Of a stretch of 64,000 nucleotides of DNA, positions 1-12,446 are shown piece after piece. The stretch is from positions 2,778,501 to 2,842,500 of the forward strand of contig JAVTLE010000005.1 of the NCBI GenBank assembly GCA_033439295.1. Reading direction: 5' to 3'. The notes under the pieces are model-generated. The model was not told where the DNA came from and did not search any database. It was given only the letters and a program-made list of their open reading frames with translations. The stretch's first letter is position 1; each line of letters starts with the position of its first letter. Both the position numbers and the translations under genes were made by a program. The stretch comes from Deuterostichococcus epilithicus. Lineage: Eukaryota > Chlorophyta > Trebouxiophyceae > Prasiolales > Stichococcaceae.

Positions 1-334
1 GAATGCGCGAGAGGTGGCCACCGTCACGCAGTCACTGCCAGCCGCCACCGCCACGACCTGCCCACGGCCCCTGCGGGATGGCGTCATGCGTGTCGGGCAA
101 CATGCGTGGGTCTGCCACACATGTGAGGTGAGGCGATGCGTGCATGTCGATGAGTCGAGGACGGTGGAACCTGGTGATCTGCTGGTCGAAGCCTTCGAGC
201 GAGAAGATTGGCGGCACGCCAGCGTCCACCGCTGCCATCGGAGTGCCGTTCTGGGCTGTGACTGCGGGCTGCGCAGCGCCTGTCTGGCTGGTGCGTGCTG
301 CATTCTCCACCCAGTCATCGACGAGTGTTGCCAT
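1..334 (-). CDS. VPS18: VPS18-like protein, N-terminal part (cut by window edge)
   Basis: Two exons are visible on the minus strand: 171-334 (start codon at 334) and 1-70, the second running off the window. The donor GTTCCA follows base 171 and a CCCGCAG acceptor precedes base 70; the phases match. The joined reading is a short acidic leader, then PIFSLEGFDQQITR, then GRGQVVAVAAGSDCVTVATS. This resembles the start of plant VPS18 (VFSVDLLERYATKNRGMITC followed by MAAGNDVIVLGTSKG), the first beta-propeller blade of the class C core of the HOPS/CORVET tethers that act in vacuole and endosome fusion. Only about 78 residues can be judged, so the call rests on that short match; another WD/propeller protein is possible. 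Confidence 0.6.
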
Positions 335-952
335 GCTGTGCTGCGATTTAAACTGCCAGCCAGCAGGACTCAGATCAAGAATCGCGAGATGGCAGCAGAA
401 GCCGCGTCCTTTGTTTCTGCGTCCATCGTGATGTTTTTGTTCTCTTTCTGAGAATCCAGATTGCAAATGCAGCTGCAAGTGTATCTTGACTGGGTGTGGA
501 TCCTGTTCAATAGTTGAGCAGAACTCTCCCGAGCGGTGTGATGCCCCGTTCCAAGCCGAATCAGTCGTAAGACCGACTGGCCTGTGCTGGGCTGGGTGGG
601 CAACAGCTGGACATGCAAGCGATGCGCCATGCGTGAGCAGTCAGGGGTGGCGAAGTGGTCCGTGCTGTGCCGGATGACGAAAGCGGAACGGGCAAGCAGC
701 CGAGTTGCAGAGTTGCTGCAATTTGCCGAGCAGTTGCACATCATGTTGTATATGTGATGTGCTTGCTTCAGTCCAGACTGCCCGTCGTACGACGCTGACC
801 AAGTGTCTCAGACTATACGTCGGAACTGCATACGACCACCTTGCAGCGACGCTCTGAACGACGTGAAGGGAATAAAACCACATGCAAGAGCTCGAAGTTG
901 CACTAGGCCAGCTGGCATGCCTTAAGACAAATACCAGCAACCTGGAACCGTG
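335..952. promoter_or_regulatory. Divergent intergenic region, VPS18-like / P4H
   Basis: About 620 bases between two start codons facing away from each other. It should hold both 5' leaders and promoters. I see no convincing TATA box or ORF with family similarity here. Confidence 0.4.
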
Positions 953-3595
953 ATGCCTCCCGTCAGCAAGCCCGTCCTGCTGCTGCTGATTTGCAGCGTA
1001 CTCTTGGCCAGCCGGTCGCTGAGCGAAGATGGGCAGCAGAGATCCGGCCGCAGCCTGCATGCTTCCGTGCAGACGAGCACCCGCAGGCCGGACGGGCTGG
1101 GTCCCAATGATCCCTGGTGCGGCACTCCGAGTTCGTGCATGGTTATGTGTTGTACTTATGCCTGCGACCGATGCCGTCCCTTGTGTCTCCTTGTTATGTG
1201 CCAAGTCTCCTGTGTGCCGCCACGCACGTCGAGCAGCCTCCCGCGCTGCGTGCCATGCGAGCATGGGCTCGCCGCGGCATCGATCCTCGCCGATCCTCAC
1301 CGGCTGGGAACCGTGCTGGCGCGCAGGATCGAGCACTTGTCCTGGAAACCCCGCGCCTGGGTGTACCACAACTTCATGACGCACGAGGAGTGCGACCACA
1401 TCATTGAGCTGGCGGCGCCCAGCATGGCGCGGTCCACAGTTGTGGACTCTGAGACTGGGGACTCTGTGCTGGACCCCATCCGCACCTCGCAGGGCACCTT
1501 CCTCTCGTGAGCGCCTTTCCGTCTTGCTTGCTTGTCTGCAGCCTCCTCTCACGAACTTGTTTCCATCCTGCCTGCCTGCCTGCCTGCACATGCCACAACG
1601 GGTGTGCCAGGTGTGGGCGCCATGTGGTGCACCCGCCTGTCGCCAGCGCCCGCCCCAGCTGTCCTGCTCTGAACATGTGCAAGATTACGCGCCGGGACTA
1701 GCTCGGGCTGGGCCAACTGCCTGCCAGCACCATGGCAAAACTGGGTGCAGGTACCATCTGCAAAGGGCGCTCAACTGTGTGCAATGCCCACCGCGCAAGC
1801 AGACAGCACAGTCTGCCGTGAAGTCTCAGAAACTGACCTGGGGTCTGGACTTGCAGGCGGTACCAGGACGAGGTGGTGCGAGATATTGAGGATCGCATGG
1901 CACACTGGACGCACTTGCCCGCCACCTTTGGCGAGGACCTGCAGGTGAATCCAGTCTGTCATGTAACCCAGACAAACCCCGACGTGCTTCCGGGAAGTGC
2001 TCCTGGAAAGTGCCCCTGAGCCAGCGGCGCGTCTGCAAATTCTGCTTCGCAAAGTGCCATTGAGGGAAGAATGGCAGAGTGAGAATGGCTGCGCCGCACA
2101 GCAATGCAGATTCGACAGCGTGTTTCCTGCGTTTGCACAGCAATGCAGACCCGACAGCAGTGGTTGCTGCGTCCGCACAGCAATGCAGAATTGACAGCAT
2201 TGGATGCTTAGTTCAAGTCCACAAGCAGCACTGTTGGGCCCCGAGCAGGTGCTGAAGTATGAGCCAGGGCAGAAGTATGAGGAGCACTGGGACTGGTTTG
2301 AGGCGGAGGAGCTTAAGAAGATCGACATGGACACCACCAACCGCATTGCTACCATCCTCGTGTACTTGTCGGGTGAGGTTGCGTGGAGTTTGAGACTCAG
2401 ATTCAAAATCAGGTGCAGAAGGCCGATGGTATGCTTGGAACACCGAAAGAACTATCAGGATGCAAGTACAATTTGAAACTCGTGGCAGATGCGCTGACCC
2501 TGTGTGCGGGCATGCGCCGACATGCCCACCGCTCTGATGCTCTGCTGCAGATGTTGAGGAGGGCGGCGAAACTGCGTTCAGCAAGTCCTCCTGGCTGAAC
2601 GAGACGGCGCAGCGCACGGCGCAGCCATCGGAGTGCGCCGCGGCCAAGGTGTTCGTCAAGCCCAGGAGGGGCACTGCGCTCCTGTTCTGGGACCTCAAAC
2701 CTGACGGGCAGACAGGTGCGGACTGGAGCCTTTGCAAGTGAACACACGAGCTGGACCTAGTACCATGTTTGGCTCCTGATCGATCGCTGGTGCATGGCAT
2801 CTGTGGTCGCTGGCGCTTGAGAAATCAAACACTTATGCATGCGCCCGGAGTGGTTGGAGCTTTGGTAACTAATCCTTCTGTTTTAACTCACCAGGGGACA
2901 AGTGGTCCATGCACGCTGGTTGCCCCGTGATTAAGGGCGAGAAATGGTGGGTGTCCTGGTCAGCTTCTATCCCGATATCCTGGCTGCCCTGTCGCAGTGT
3001 GTGCACGGCAGCAGTACACGAGATGATATGGACACATTTGTGGGACTTCACTCTCGCAGGTCCACCACAAAGTGGCTGCATAATGGCGAGTATGGAGGTG
3101 CGTGCAAACATCTTGTTGCATTCGATGCGGCAGCCATGTCCTACCTGCCGCAGCATTGTCGGTTAACGGTTGCCCTGTTCGCGCCGTGCAGACACGTCGG
3201 AGATGCAGCGGCTGGCGGCGAGGCGTGCCAAGTTCAAGTGCCAAGACACAGATGGCGGCTGCGCCAAGCGGGCTGAGCAAGGTACTTCATCGCCATGACC
3301 TGCCTGCCCTCCCTGCCATTAAACGGCAAATGTGTACTGACTTTGATGTTAACGCTGACGCAGGGCACTGCAAGAGCAACAAACCCTTCATGGTATGTCT
3401 TCTGTACCTCCCACATGCATGCACACGCCTGGGGCTGTATGCTAAGCTTTGATGGACTCGCTTCTTGCAAGTATCGAGAACTCCAGCGTCTGACGCTGGC
3501 AAACCTCCACTTCGCTGCAGATTGGGACTTTGGATGCGCCAGGAGCGTGCATGCAGTCTTGCGGCGTTTGCGTGGCATGCGCGCAAGGTCCGTAG
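953..3595 (+). CDS. P4H: Prolyl 4-hydroxylase with C-terminal ShK domain
   Basis: Ten exons splice in phase: 953-1116, 1327-1506, 1857-1944, 2249-2372, 2551-2715, 2895-2946, 3060-3097, 3192-3281, 3364-3392, 3521-3595, giving about 334 residues. The enzyme hydroxylates peptidyl proline using Fe(II), 2-oxoglutarate and O2, in the secretory pathway. A leucine-rich signal peptide or anchor (VLLLLICSVLLA) opens the protein. The family core follows: KPRAWVYHNF, STVVDSETG, RTSQGTFLS, then iron ligands in EEHWDWF (HxD) and the distal His in SMHAGCPV, with the 2-oxoglutarate Lys in IKGEKW. The tail has the six-Cys ShKT pattern (CQDTDGGC, HCKSNKPFM, CMQSCGVC), as in many plant and algal P4Hs. Likely substrates are hydroxyproline-rich wall glycoproteins. 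The first intron boundary (1116/1327) is the least certain; the reading frame stays open across it. Confidence 0.92.
2096..2196. repeat. Three-copy minisatellite in a P4H intron
   Basis: GCACAGCAATGCAGA starts at 2096, 2135 and 2175, followed each time by a variant of CGACAGC, so the period is 39-40 bases. It lies wholly inside the third P4H intron (1945-2248). Confidence 0.75.
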
Positions 3596-4041
3596 TTGGT
3601 CAAGTCAACCGTGCACCTCTCCTAAATATAGCAGTTATCAAGTGACCTAGTGATTGATGCCGCATTCGTATGCTCGTGTGGTCGACATGCGTGGAGAGAC
3701 AGGAATCATCTTGGAAATGCAGGGGATCTGATCTGCCAGCGGAAGAGCGAGAGGATGCGCAGGGCGGCCTTGACGAAGCAAAGTTAAAGACGTCAGTTCA
3801 GGAGCCGTGTGTGAGCCTTGGTTTCGTTCTGGGCCTGTGCTGTCAAGTTTGTTGTGAACCGGCTCATACAGACATGACTAGGCACATCGCCTCCTCGTTG
3901 GTCGCGCAAAGCCCGGAAAATGGATGGGTGCCTCCTGAGATAAGATGGGCTGAACGGATACCTACGGATACCGAATCCTATCGAACTGGTGGCATATTTT
4001 CACTGCATGCTCATCTCTACAGCATCTCGAAATCAACAGCA
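3596..4041. other. Convergent 3' intergenic region, P4H / MAP1
   Basis: About 445 bases between two stop codons facing each other; both 3' UTRs must lie here. Nothing with coding similarity seen. Confidence 0.5.
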
Positions 4042-7000
4042 TCACGTCCTGGCCTCCTCTTTGACTGCCATGCCCGCTAGGCCATTCTGCGCCGCAGCTT
4101 CCGCTGCCGCTGCCGCCACATTCGTCTGCTCAGCTGCAACCTTCTCCCACCACAGCGGCGGAGAGCTGGGCAGCCGCGCGGTGAGCACGTCGCAGCCGTC
4201 CTTCGTCACGACGAGCGTGTGCTCGAACTGCGCTGAGCGCTTGCCGTCCGCAGTGACGCTCGTCCAGCCGTCCGGCCAGGTCGTGTCCTTCCACGTGCCG
4301 GCGTTGATCATGGGCTCAATTGTGAACACCTGCAGTTTGTTGCCACAGAACTACGTTGTACTCCCCACTCACGGACGGTCGAGCATCTTGTACCTGTGTT
4401 ATTGAACGATTCCTAGCAGGGCATACCCATCAGCACGCATGGAGGGGACAAAGGCGTGTCCCATGTCGTGCCTGTGTGACACGACATGCCACAGAGCGGC
4501 ACAGCAGGCATGCTGATTAGCGGCTGACATAAACACCCATCACCTGGCCCTCCTTCATGGTGCCGACGGCCTTGTTGCCACGGTAGTGCGGGATGTTGGG
4601 TGCGCAGTGGAACCACTCCCCGATGCCGTGCCCGCAGTACGTCTTCACCACCGCCAGCCTGCAAAGCAGACATTGTGGTCGCAGGTGACTCGTTTACATG
4701 GTCACGCAGAGGTGCACTAGGCCACATCGCCTGGCAGACCCCATGCGCCTGCATAATGCGCCAGCTCAGCCAGCTCCTTGCCTGGCTGTCAATGGTGCTG
4801 GCAGGGCACAACACCCGCCTTTTCAGGCATTCTTTCAGCCATGCACTGCGGCTTGGCGACACCAAAACGATGTGATGGTGGAGAGCGCGAGCGCTGGCGG
4901 TGAGCAGCGCACCCGTTGGACTCGGCGTGCTTGCTGATGATGGCGCCCAGCTCGCGGTACCGCAGCCCCGGCTTCACCGCCGCGATCGCCTGCATGAGGC
5001 ACTGCGCGCAGAGCAGCAGTCACCACGTCTCAGTAAGCGCCACTACAGGGTGCGCAGTCACAGCTCCTTGCTGTCGACATCAAATCGCTTCAGAGCCTGC
5101 GCACGCCCCACAGTCTGGGGGCTGCTCCAGGGCTTTGGAGCGCACAGGCATCACGGGGGCACCACCTCAGAGAGCTGCACTGTCATCGGACACCAGGTTT
5201 CGTTGGACATCAGGTTCATCGGACTCGTACTAAGTATCAACTGAATTCATTTGTGAAAACAAAATGCGCGCAGCACCTCGTAGGCGACCTTGGTCAGCTT
5301 CTGGCTCTGGGCGTCCACGTCCCCCACCACAAAGGTCTCGTTCAGGTCGCCGTGGAAACCCTTGTAGTATGCCGTCACGTCCACGTTCACAATGTCGCCC
5401 GCCTTTCACATGCCAAATCACAAAGGTTGGTACCACAGACTCTGACCGAGCTTACAAGCTCCAGTAGTTGCTCGGATCACAGAGGTCCTCCGATAACAGA
5501 CTGTTCTGTGGTGTCTTCGTGTGCAAAGGGTGTAAACCGTCGTGGCTCTTGTTGCTCGAATGCAACTGCAAGCGGCCTGATAGGTATGCACGTTTAGGCG
5601 CGGTGGGCAACAGTCACACCACAAGCGGCCGCTTGTCGGGGATGCCGTGGCAGATGACCTCGTTGACGGAGGTGCAAACCGACTTGGGAAAGTTCCAGTA
5701 GTTCAGCGGCGACGGGTACGCGCCAGCTTCAATCGTCGCAGCGTGCACCTGCACGACGCCCGGCGGCGCCGTCAGCATCCTCCGCCCGGGAGCTCGCTCT
5801 GCTGATGTGCAGTCCTGGACTGGTGGTGCTGGCCGTCTTGCAGTCGGGAGCCATGGCCCATCTCCCTTGAGTGGATGGCCAGCCCACGTCCCCCATATCC
5901 CTCACATCCCCCATTAGACTCAAATTACATGGTCCTTCTGAGCATGCAATGAAACTCCAGCCTGAACCTGGCTCGCATGGTCAGGGGCTGTGTGCAGAAT
6001 GCGCTGGCGGAGGGTGGCACGATGAAATGACGCACCACTTTGTCGATCTCGTCTGTGGTGGCGCCCGGCCGGATTGCAGCGTGCGCCTTGTCCAGGATCT
6101 GGCGCCCCAGGAGGCACGCCGCCCGGATGCCCTCCAGCTGCTGCTGGGTCGGGTTGGGCACTGCGTAAACCAGCTGCGGCTTGTCATGCAATGCACAATG
6201 CAGGCACGAACGCCGGATTTCGAAAAACAGCACCGCCGGTTTGATTGCGCGAGACCTCACGATCCAGGGCAGTCAGGGACGACAACTGCAAGTCAGTTGG
6301 ACGGCAGCAAGCAGCCTCACCGCTGTTTTGATGCCTGCTGCTGATCTCTCTGGTGGGCTCGCCCGTGATGGAGTATTCTGGAAGGGGTATGCTGGCTGGC
6401 ACCTGTGAGAGGACATGGCGCGACTCTAATATGTCTGCGCCAGGTCACCTTATCGATCTGGAGGGAGCTTCTCACGATACTGGGTGGGAGAACATCGCAT
6501 GACGGAAACGATGTGACTTGCCTCGCTGCGTGGGCTGACGCGGTCCGGCCGCAGCTCGCCAGTCCACCCGAAGGAGGGCATTGCCTTGCTGCGGGCGCGC
6601 CCCCGCTTTGTGACAAACAACCATGCGTCCGCCGCCGGCTTCTGGTGCACCTTCTTGTGCACTCCCCAGGCTTGCTGCAGGGAGGGCAGGTCAGGACGCT
6701 TCCGTTCTGTATAACATCTCCGCCTGATGAATCATGAGTCGATGGGCCAGCTCAGCCATGCCATGCCTCGTGTCCATGGCGTGCAAGGCCTTCACCAGCC
6801 GCTCGACGTCACCAGACCAGCCCGCTCGTGCAGTAAGACACAGGGAGCCCGCACCTTGAAGCAGTCCTGCGAACAAAAGACGCTGCCCTCCTTGGGCAGG
6901 CCCTGCTCGAGGCACTTGGGACACTGCAGCTTCGCCGGGTTGCCGCACCTGCGTGCACCATGTATACCGAGTCTCGTACACTACACGGGGTGTCGCCAGC

Positions 7001-7100
7001 GGAATTGAAAAGCAATGTGAAAGGAAAGTAAACGCTTCGCGTGCTCCCCAACCCACCTCGCGCAGTCTGAGCCCGGGAGAGGCTCCTCGGCCGCGCCCAT
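4042..7100 (-). CDS. MAP1A: Methionine aminopeptidase 1 (zinc-finger type)
   Basis: Exons on the minus strand: 7057-7100, 6855-6948, 6522-6674, about 6340-6402, 6035 to about 6183, 5623-5748, 5277-5402, 4913-5001, 4544-4658, 4042-4329. The cytosolic enzyme removes the initiator Met from nascent chains at the ribosome. The N-terminus carries the MYND-like zinc finger typical of eukaryotic MAP1 ([12 protein letters not shown], then CSQDCFK and VHKKVHQK). The pita-bread catalytic domain has all metal ligands: His in [11 protein letters not shown], Asp in DIVNVDV, Asp in HGDLNETF, His in [11 protein letters not shown], Glu in [10 protein letters not shown], Glu in AQFEHTLVV. The end is [10 protein letters not shown] as in plant MAP1A. 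The intron after 6522 appears to use a GC donor (GCAAGT). The junction between the exons near 6340 and 6183 is unresolved. Confidence 0.95.
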
Positions 7101-7577
7101 CTCGGATGCCTTGCGAGCGTTATCGGTTGCCGGCTGTGTGCGTGCTGATACGACTTCCAGTGTGGTCTCTGATTGTCTACATGTCCTGTGTGAATCCAAG
7201 TTGAAAGCGTCTGCGCGAATTGGCCTCTCGGCGGTCACGTGCCTGAAACACGTGGAAGCAGAAGCGCACAGGCAGCAGGACGCAGTGCTGCGAGACGCCT
7301 GCACAAGCCCGGGCCAAGTGCGCAAATGCATGAATTATTGCATCATTGCAGTGGTGGGACTATCGCGCAGCCCAAACGACACCCTTTGCCCAGCGCGCGG
7401 TAGGTTTAAATCGTCCCAGGTTTGTGTTCGACCCGAAGCGTCTGGTGTCTTCCTTCAGCCTTTGGGCCGCATCAGTCTCGGGTCGACTAGTTGCAGATCA
7501 ACAGCGTCGAACGAGGCTGCTCTGACACCATGTGGTGAATTCCGTTGCGGTGCAATAGCACGTTTGGTCTGGTCAGC
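7101..7577. promoter_or_regulatory. Divergent promoter region, MAP1 / UBL-UBA gene
   Basis: About 480 bases between two start codons pointing apart; probably a shared bidirectional promoter. No motif I can name with confidence. Confidence 0.45.
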
Positions 7578-8392
7578 ATGGCCCTAGCAGGTGAAGGGCC
7601 TCCAGCTGGGTCGTCCAAGATGAGCCTGGTAGTGCACTCCAGCCTGGGAGACGTGCCGCTCAAGGTGCAGCTCGACAGCGCCAACACGCAGGAGCTCAGA
7701 GCTCGAGTGTCGGCGCACTACAATGTCGATGCGGACGGGCTGAAGCTGGTGTGCGTTTGGCGCTGCACAATCTGCATGTCCTCCCTGCGTGTTCCCATGC
7801 GCGGCTGTGATGTGGTCTCATTAAAGCAGCACTGCGACCTTCAACATAACTGTCGCTGTCTGAACTGGCGAATGGCGAACGTCAACCGTCATTGTGGCCC
7901 ACCACCAAATCACGTGCAGTTCTTCGACAACAAGCTGCTGGCGGACGGCGCGCTGGCTGACGCGGGGCTCAAGGACGGTGACGGCGTCGCCGTGGTCAGG
8001 CGGAGGCCGCCTGCCGTCCAACCGCCGCGGCCAGATCTGGACCCGGTGCCGGACCGCGCGGCGGTTGACGCCGTGACGGCGGCGGAGGCGGAGAAACGCG
8101 GCAACCCCGCCACGGCAAGCAGCGAGGCGCCGCCGCGCGGGCCCGTCAGCATGGAGCGGCAGCTCATGGGGCTGCTCCACATGGGGCTGCAGGGCCACCT
8201 GATGCGTGCGTCGCTCCGGACCGGTTGCTCCGCTTTGGTCCCCCCAAGTGTCCTGCCCAATGCCGCCAGCCCGATGCGGTCTGGCAGCGTGCAGTGGCAC
8301 CGCACCGGTTCATTGAACCTGCAACTGAATGCGTCTGTCACGATGAGCACAGAGGCGCTCTGTCATGCTGCGGTGCTCGGTGTAATGCTTTC

Positions 8393-8444
<52 letters not shown>

Positions 8445-11400
8445 GACGAGCGAAACGCCGTCTCCTACCATCTTCAAACCGCCGTTAATCGTTTGTCCTT
8501 CTGTCCTGCTCGCAGCGGAGATGGGGACCCAGGATGAGGTCAATGCGGATGATGAGGAGGGTGGCGAGGGGGAGGGCGCCCAGGTGGCCGAGGTGCAGGT
8601 GAGCGTTCGACCATCTGCACACATGCATATGCGCGCATGCGATTGCGCGCATGTGCTGCAGCCTGGTCCATGCCGGGGCAGACCGTTACGCCTCAGCCAC
8701 TGCGGAGAGCGGCTGCTTGCATGGACAATCTCTGCGGCCGACCCAAGGCTGCACGCCAGGATACCAGTCCTGACATGAATTGTTTTCAACCAGGCCATGT
8801 CAGACAAATACCCTTCTCATAGCAAAAACGAAGCTCCATTCTGTTGGTGTTGGCGGCGGCAGGTGCCGGAGCCGGACGCGGATGGCCTGGCGCAGCTGCG
8901 GGACATGGGCTTCTCGCAGGGCCTGGCCGCCAAGGCGCTGCTGCTCAGCCGCAACCAGCCGGGTGCCGCCCTCGAGTGGGCGCTGCAGCACAGCGATGAC
9001 GCCGACGCCGATTCGCCGCCCTCGGATGAGGCCCTGCGCGCAGGTGACAGACGATGAGATGGGGCCATACTGTTGTGGCTGGGCTGCGCCGGCGGTGACT
9101 CGGTGGTCAAGCTTGGCGTCTGTGCTGTGCGCATCTGCGGCAGCCGCACATGTGCGAACCCCGCTTGCCAGCACACTGACGGTTTCGACCTGGGGCAGGT
9201 CACCAGAGGCATGACGCCACGTGTGCTGACACTACAGTGTGGCAGCCCGCGCCGCGGCGGCGGCATCGGCACGGCGGTCCCGCGGACCCGAGCCTAGTGG
9301 AGCAGCTCGTGGACATGGGCTTCGACCGGGAGCAGGTGCTACATCCACCTCTTGACCCCCACCGACAGCCTGCTAGTGAGTGTGCACCGGCAAGACAGCC
9401 GCCTGTGGAACGAATTTGGACACCTACTTGATCGGCAGCACTGGCAGAAGTCAGTTCGGTCAACGGGTACAGGCCAGCTGATTGAGGTCGATGCATGCCA
9501 GTTGCTGCTGTATGCGGGTGTGCAGGACCGCACCAGAACGCAGGACCTTCAGCCTCAATTAGACGCCTGGAGTGCTAAACCCTCGTGCAGGCGGCGGAGG
9601 CACTGCAAAACGTGGACAATAGCCTGGAGCTGGCGTGCCAGTGGCTGCTGGCGGCCGCTGCGCGCTCCGACGACGACGCCGAGCAGTCCGGCGCGCAGGT
9701 GGGACCGCAGGCAACTGCACCTTGCTTTTTGACTCGAGAGACTTTGAATGCGAGTGGCCCGTTCAAACAGCTGCAAGGTTGTCCCTCCGATTGAACACTT
9801 CATATTCAATGCTAGACCCTGGCTCGCACCTGATGACTTCCGACGTCGCTAGCCTTTCTTTGGCGCTGTGTGCGCCGGTCGACCACGACTTGGGTGTGGT
9901 GCGAGGGGCTGCGCAGCGCTGTTGTGGCGCGCCGACCGGTATTCGTCACAGATAGTCAAGGCCGGGGAAGCCTTCTGAGTGGCCCTGCGAGTCAGGCCTC
10001 AGCACAGCCTGCGATGTTGCTGTGCCCTCCCCGCGCAGGCTGCTGCAATGATGGCGGCGGGCGGCGAGGGGATGGACATGACCTCCGGCAGCGAAGACGG
10101 CGGCGACGGTGCGCCTTTGGGTGACACTGGACCCACTCTGGGCCCGTTTTATGTAGGAGGACCACTGCCTGCTGTGAGTGGTCGGCTAACACACAGGGTG
10201 GCACTGCATTCACTGTGGTGTGCAAGGGTGGTCACTGCATGTAGAGCTTTGCCAAGTCGGAGTCCTGCACAGCCTGTCCCGCTGCAGGCGAGCACGATGG
10301 CGACGACGACGCCATGAGCAGCTCGGACGACGACAGCGAACCCCTGGTCATGGGCGGCCACCACAGCCACAGCGGTGACGACTACATGTCCTCCGGCGAG
10401 GGCTCTGACATCTCGCCTGCGTCCTCCGACGAGGTCTGTGATCCGCACCTGGCAGCCCATCTCGCTGTTCACTGCCACCACGACCTGGGCGGGGTGCCGA
10501 GGGGCATGCCCGCCCCTCCAACACCAATGCCCACTGGCCCCTGCACTGCAGGCGCCCCTCACCGCAGGAGGTGACCATGCTTGTGGTGTCGAGCGCAGGA
10601 CGAGGATGGCATGGGGGCCGCAGACGATGCGGCCATGCACCCGGGGGAGGACGACTTCGAGCACGGCCTGCAGGACATGCAGCCCGATGCCGGCATGGTC
10701 ATGGGCATGCCAGGTGCGATGCCGCCTGCCCGCTGATGATCCAGCCAGAAGCCTGTCGTTGCTGGCTGGTGTCACGGCAGCCGCGCGCTTGCAGCATGTG
10801 GCATCAGTGCCCCGTGCCCAAGGTCCTGCCCTCTGCCGCGGCGGCCTGCTCGAATGGTTCGGCGGCGCAGTGGGCCATCAGCAGCTCGTCACTCTCAAGG
10901 CGCGGAGAGCAGGCTGGCCCCCGCGCCAGGTGCCCCTCCCCAGACGCGCCCCTCATCAAACCTCGTGGAGGGTCTCACTGAAACTCTCGTACCCCCTGCC
11001 CAGGCGGTGACTACAGCATGGCGGACATGGCGGGGCTGTGGGACATGCAGGAGGTGCTGGCACGCCTGGAGAGCGGCGAGCTCGCCCACCCGGAGATCAT
11101 GCAGGTGACCGCCTGCCGATATGTGTTGCCGGGCGCTGCTGCTGCAGTCAGCGCCGATCCGTGTTGTTGGGCGCTGCTGCTGCAGTCAGCGCCATGCCTG
11201 CCCTGGTCGCCTGGTCTCTGACTGGATCTGGGCTTGCGGCCAGTGCAAGCCTTGACTTGCGACCTACGTCCCGCCTGAATCCTTTGCCCGGCGGCGTTCT
11301 GGGAGGAGCCGGTCGGGATGACTGCCTTCGGTGTGCGGCGGACTTGGGGCCAGCGGACAGCATTGCCACGCCTGTGCGGCTGCGCGTCAGCGTTGCCGGA

Positions 11401-12446
11401 GCCGGTGGTGACCCTAGGGTGCCCATCGCGCCGCAGGAGATTGCCAGCAGCCCGGCGCTGATCGACGCGGTGCAGGCGCTGCTGCAGAACAGCGCTGCGT
11501 ATGCATCCCTGGTGGAGCACCCCGAGATGGCGCCCTTCATCCGCTCCCTGCGCCGCCTCGTCGGTGCGCCCGCCCCTCTGCCCCCTGCCACCCCACAAAC
11601 TGGCAGACACTAGCCCGGCTTTGTTCGTCAGAAGTTGTGGGCCTGAGCGCAGCCTGTTGGCGCAGCCAGCACTGCGCTGCCTGCATTGCAGCTCTGGGCT
11701 GCGCGATCACGTTCTGCACGTGGGGCCTGGCACCTCCATCTGCACACTGGTCGGATGTCTAACACGCAGGCATGGACATCGATGCGGAACAGCAGCCGGC
11801 AGAGCCCCGGGAGTCCACGCCGCCGGACGCGCCACCGCACGGCGGCGCCGGAACAGCAATCGCGGCGATGCCCGCTGCAGGCGAGCTGGTAGCCGCTTTG
11901 ACGGCCGCGGCCAATGCCGCCATGCAGTCGGGGGCCGCCGGCGCCGCGCCCGGCGCGGGGTCGGGCGGCAGCGGCGGAGGCGTGGCCGGAGGCACCGGAG
12001 GCTGCCCTTTCGCTGGCAGCGGGGACAGCAGAGGCGGCGCGCCCGGCGTCGATTCCGGTGACGCGCCGGTCGCGCCTTCCGGCAGCCCCGCGATTGCCTC
12101 AGCGGCGCCGGCGGCGCTGCCGATGGCGGGCGGCCCTGCCGCGGTCACGATGGAGGCGTCGCAGGGCGGCGGCCCAACGTTCGTGGTGACTGTGCCAGTG
12201 TCTGCTGCATCTGCGGGCTTCGGCGGTGCGCTGGCTGGCCTCGGGGGCATGCTGCAGCAGCAGCAGCCGCCGCCGCACGTGCACCAGCCGCCTGCTTCGC
12301 TGCACATTGCGCCGCAGCGGGCCGATGCGGCCATTGGCCCAGCAGGGAGTGGCAGCCTGGATGCTGCCGTCGCAGCCGCCGGCGAGCCAACTGCGGGCGG
12401 CGGCAGCAGCAATCAGGGAGACGAAAGTGGCCATGCAGGGGCCTAA
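7578..12446 (+). CDS. UBL-UBA-UBA domain protein (proteasome-shuttle or E3-adaptor type)
   Basis: Twelve exons in phase: 7578-7748, 7920-8205, 8516-8598, 8863-9043, 9238-9335, 9591-9698, 10039-10108, 10288-10433, 10599-10713, 11004-11104, 11437-11563, 11770-12446. The N-terminal ubiquitin-like domain runs from SLVVHSSLGDVPLKVQL to LKDGDGVAVVRR, resembling the DDI1/UBL fold. Two UBA domains follow (QLRDMGFSQGLAAKALLLS and QLVDMGFDREQAAEALQNVD), each with the MGF loop used for ubiquitin binding. Then come acidic Asp/Ser-rich stretches, a STI1-like helical part (MQEVLARLESGELAHPEIMQ and VQALLQNSAAYASLVEHPEM) and a long Ala/Gly/Pro-rich tail. The order UBL-UBA-UBA-STI1 recalls UBAC1/KPC2 more than ubiquilin (UBL-STI1-UBA) or DDI1; no protease domain is seen. 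A second start at 7620 is possible. Confidence 0.82.
8394..8442 (+). repeat. (CAG)16 trinucleotide repeat in an intron
   Basis: Sixteen perfect CAG units lie in intron 2 (8206-8515) of the UBL-UBA gene, 73 bases before the acceptor. The surrounding intron is open in the frame of the upstream exon, so a retained intron would read the repeat as polyglutamine. Confidence 0.95.
11122..11193. repeat. Two-copy direct repeat in an intron
   Basis: A 33-base unit containing GGGCGCTGCTGCTGCAGTCA occurs at about 11122-11155 and 11161-11193 inside the tenth intron of the UBL-UBA gene. Confidence 0.7.
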
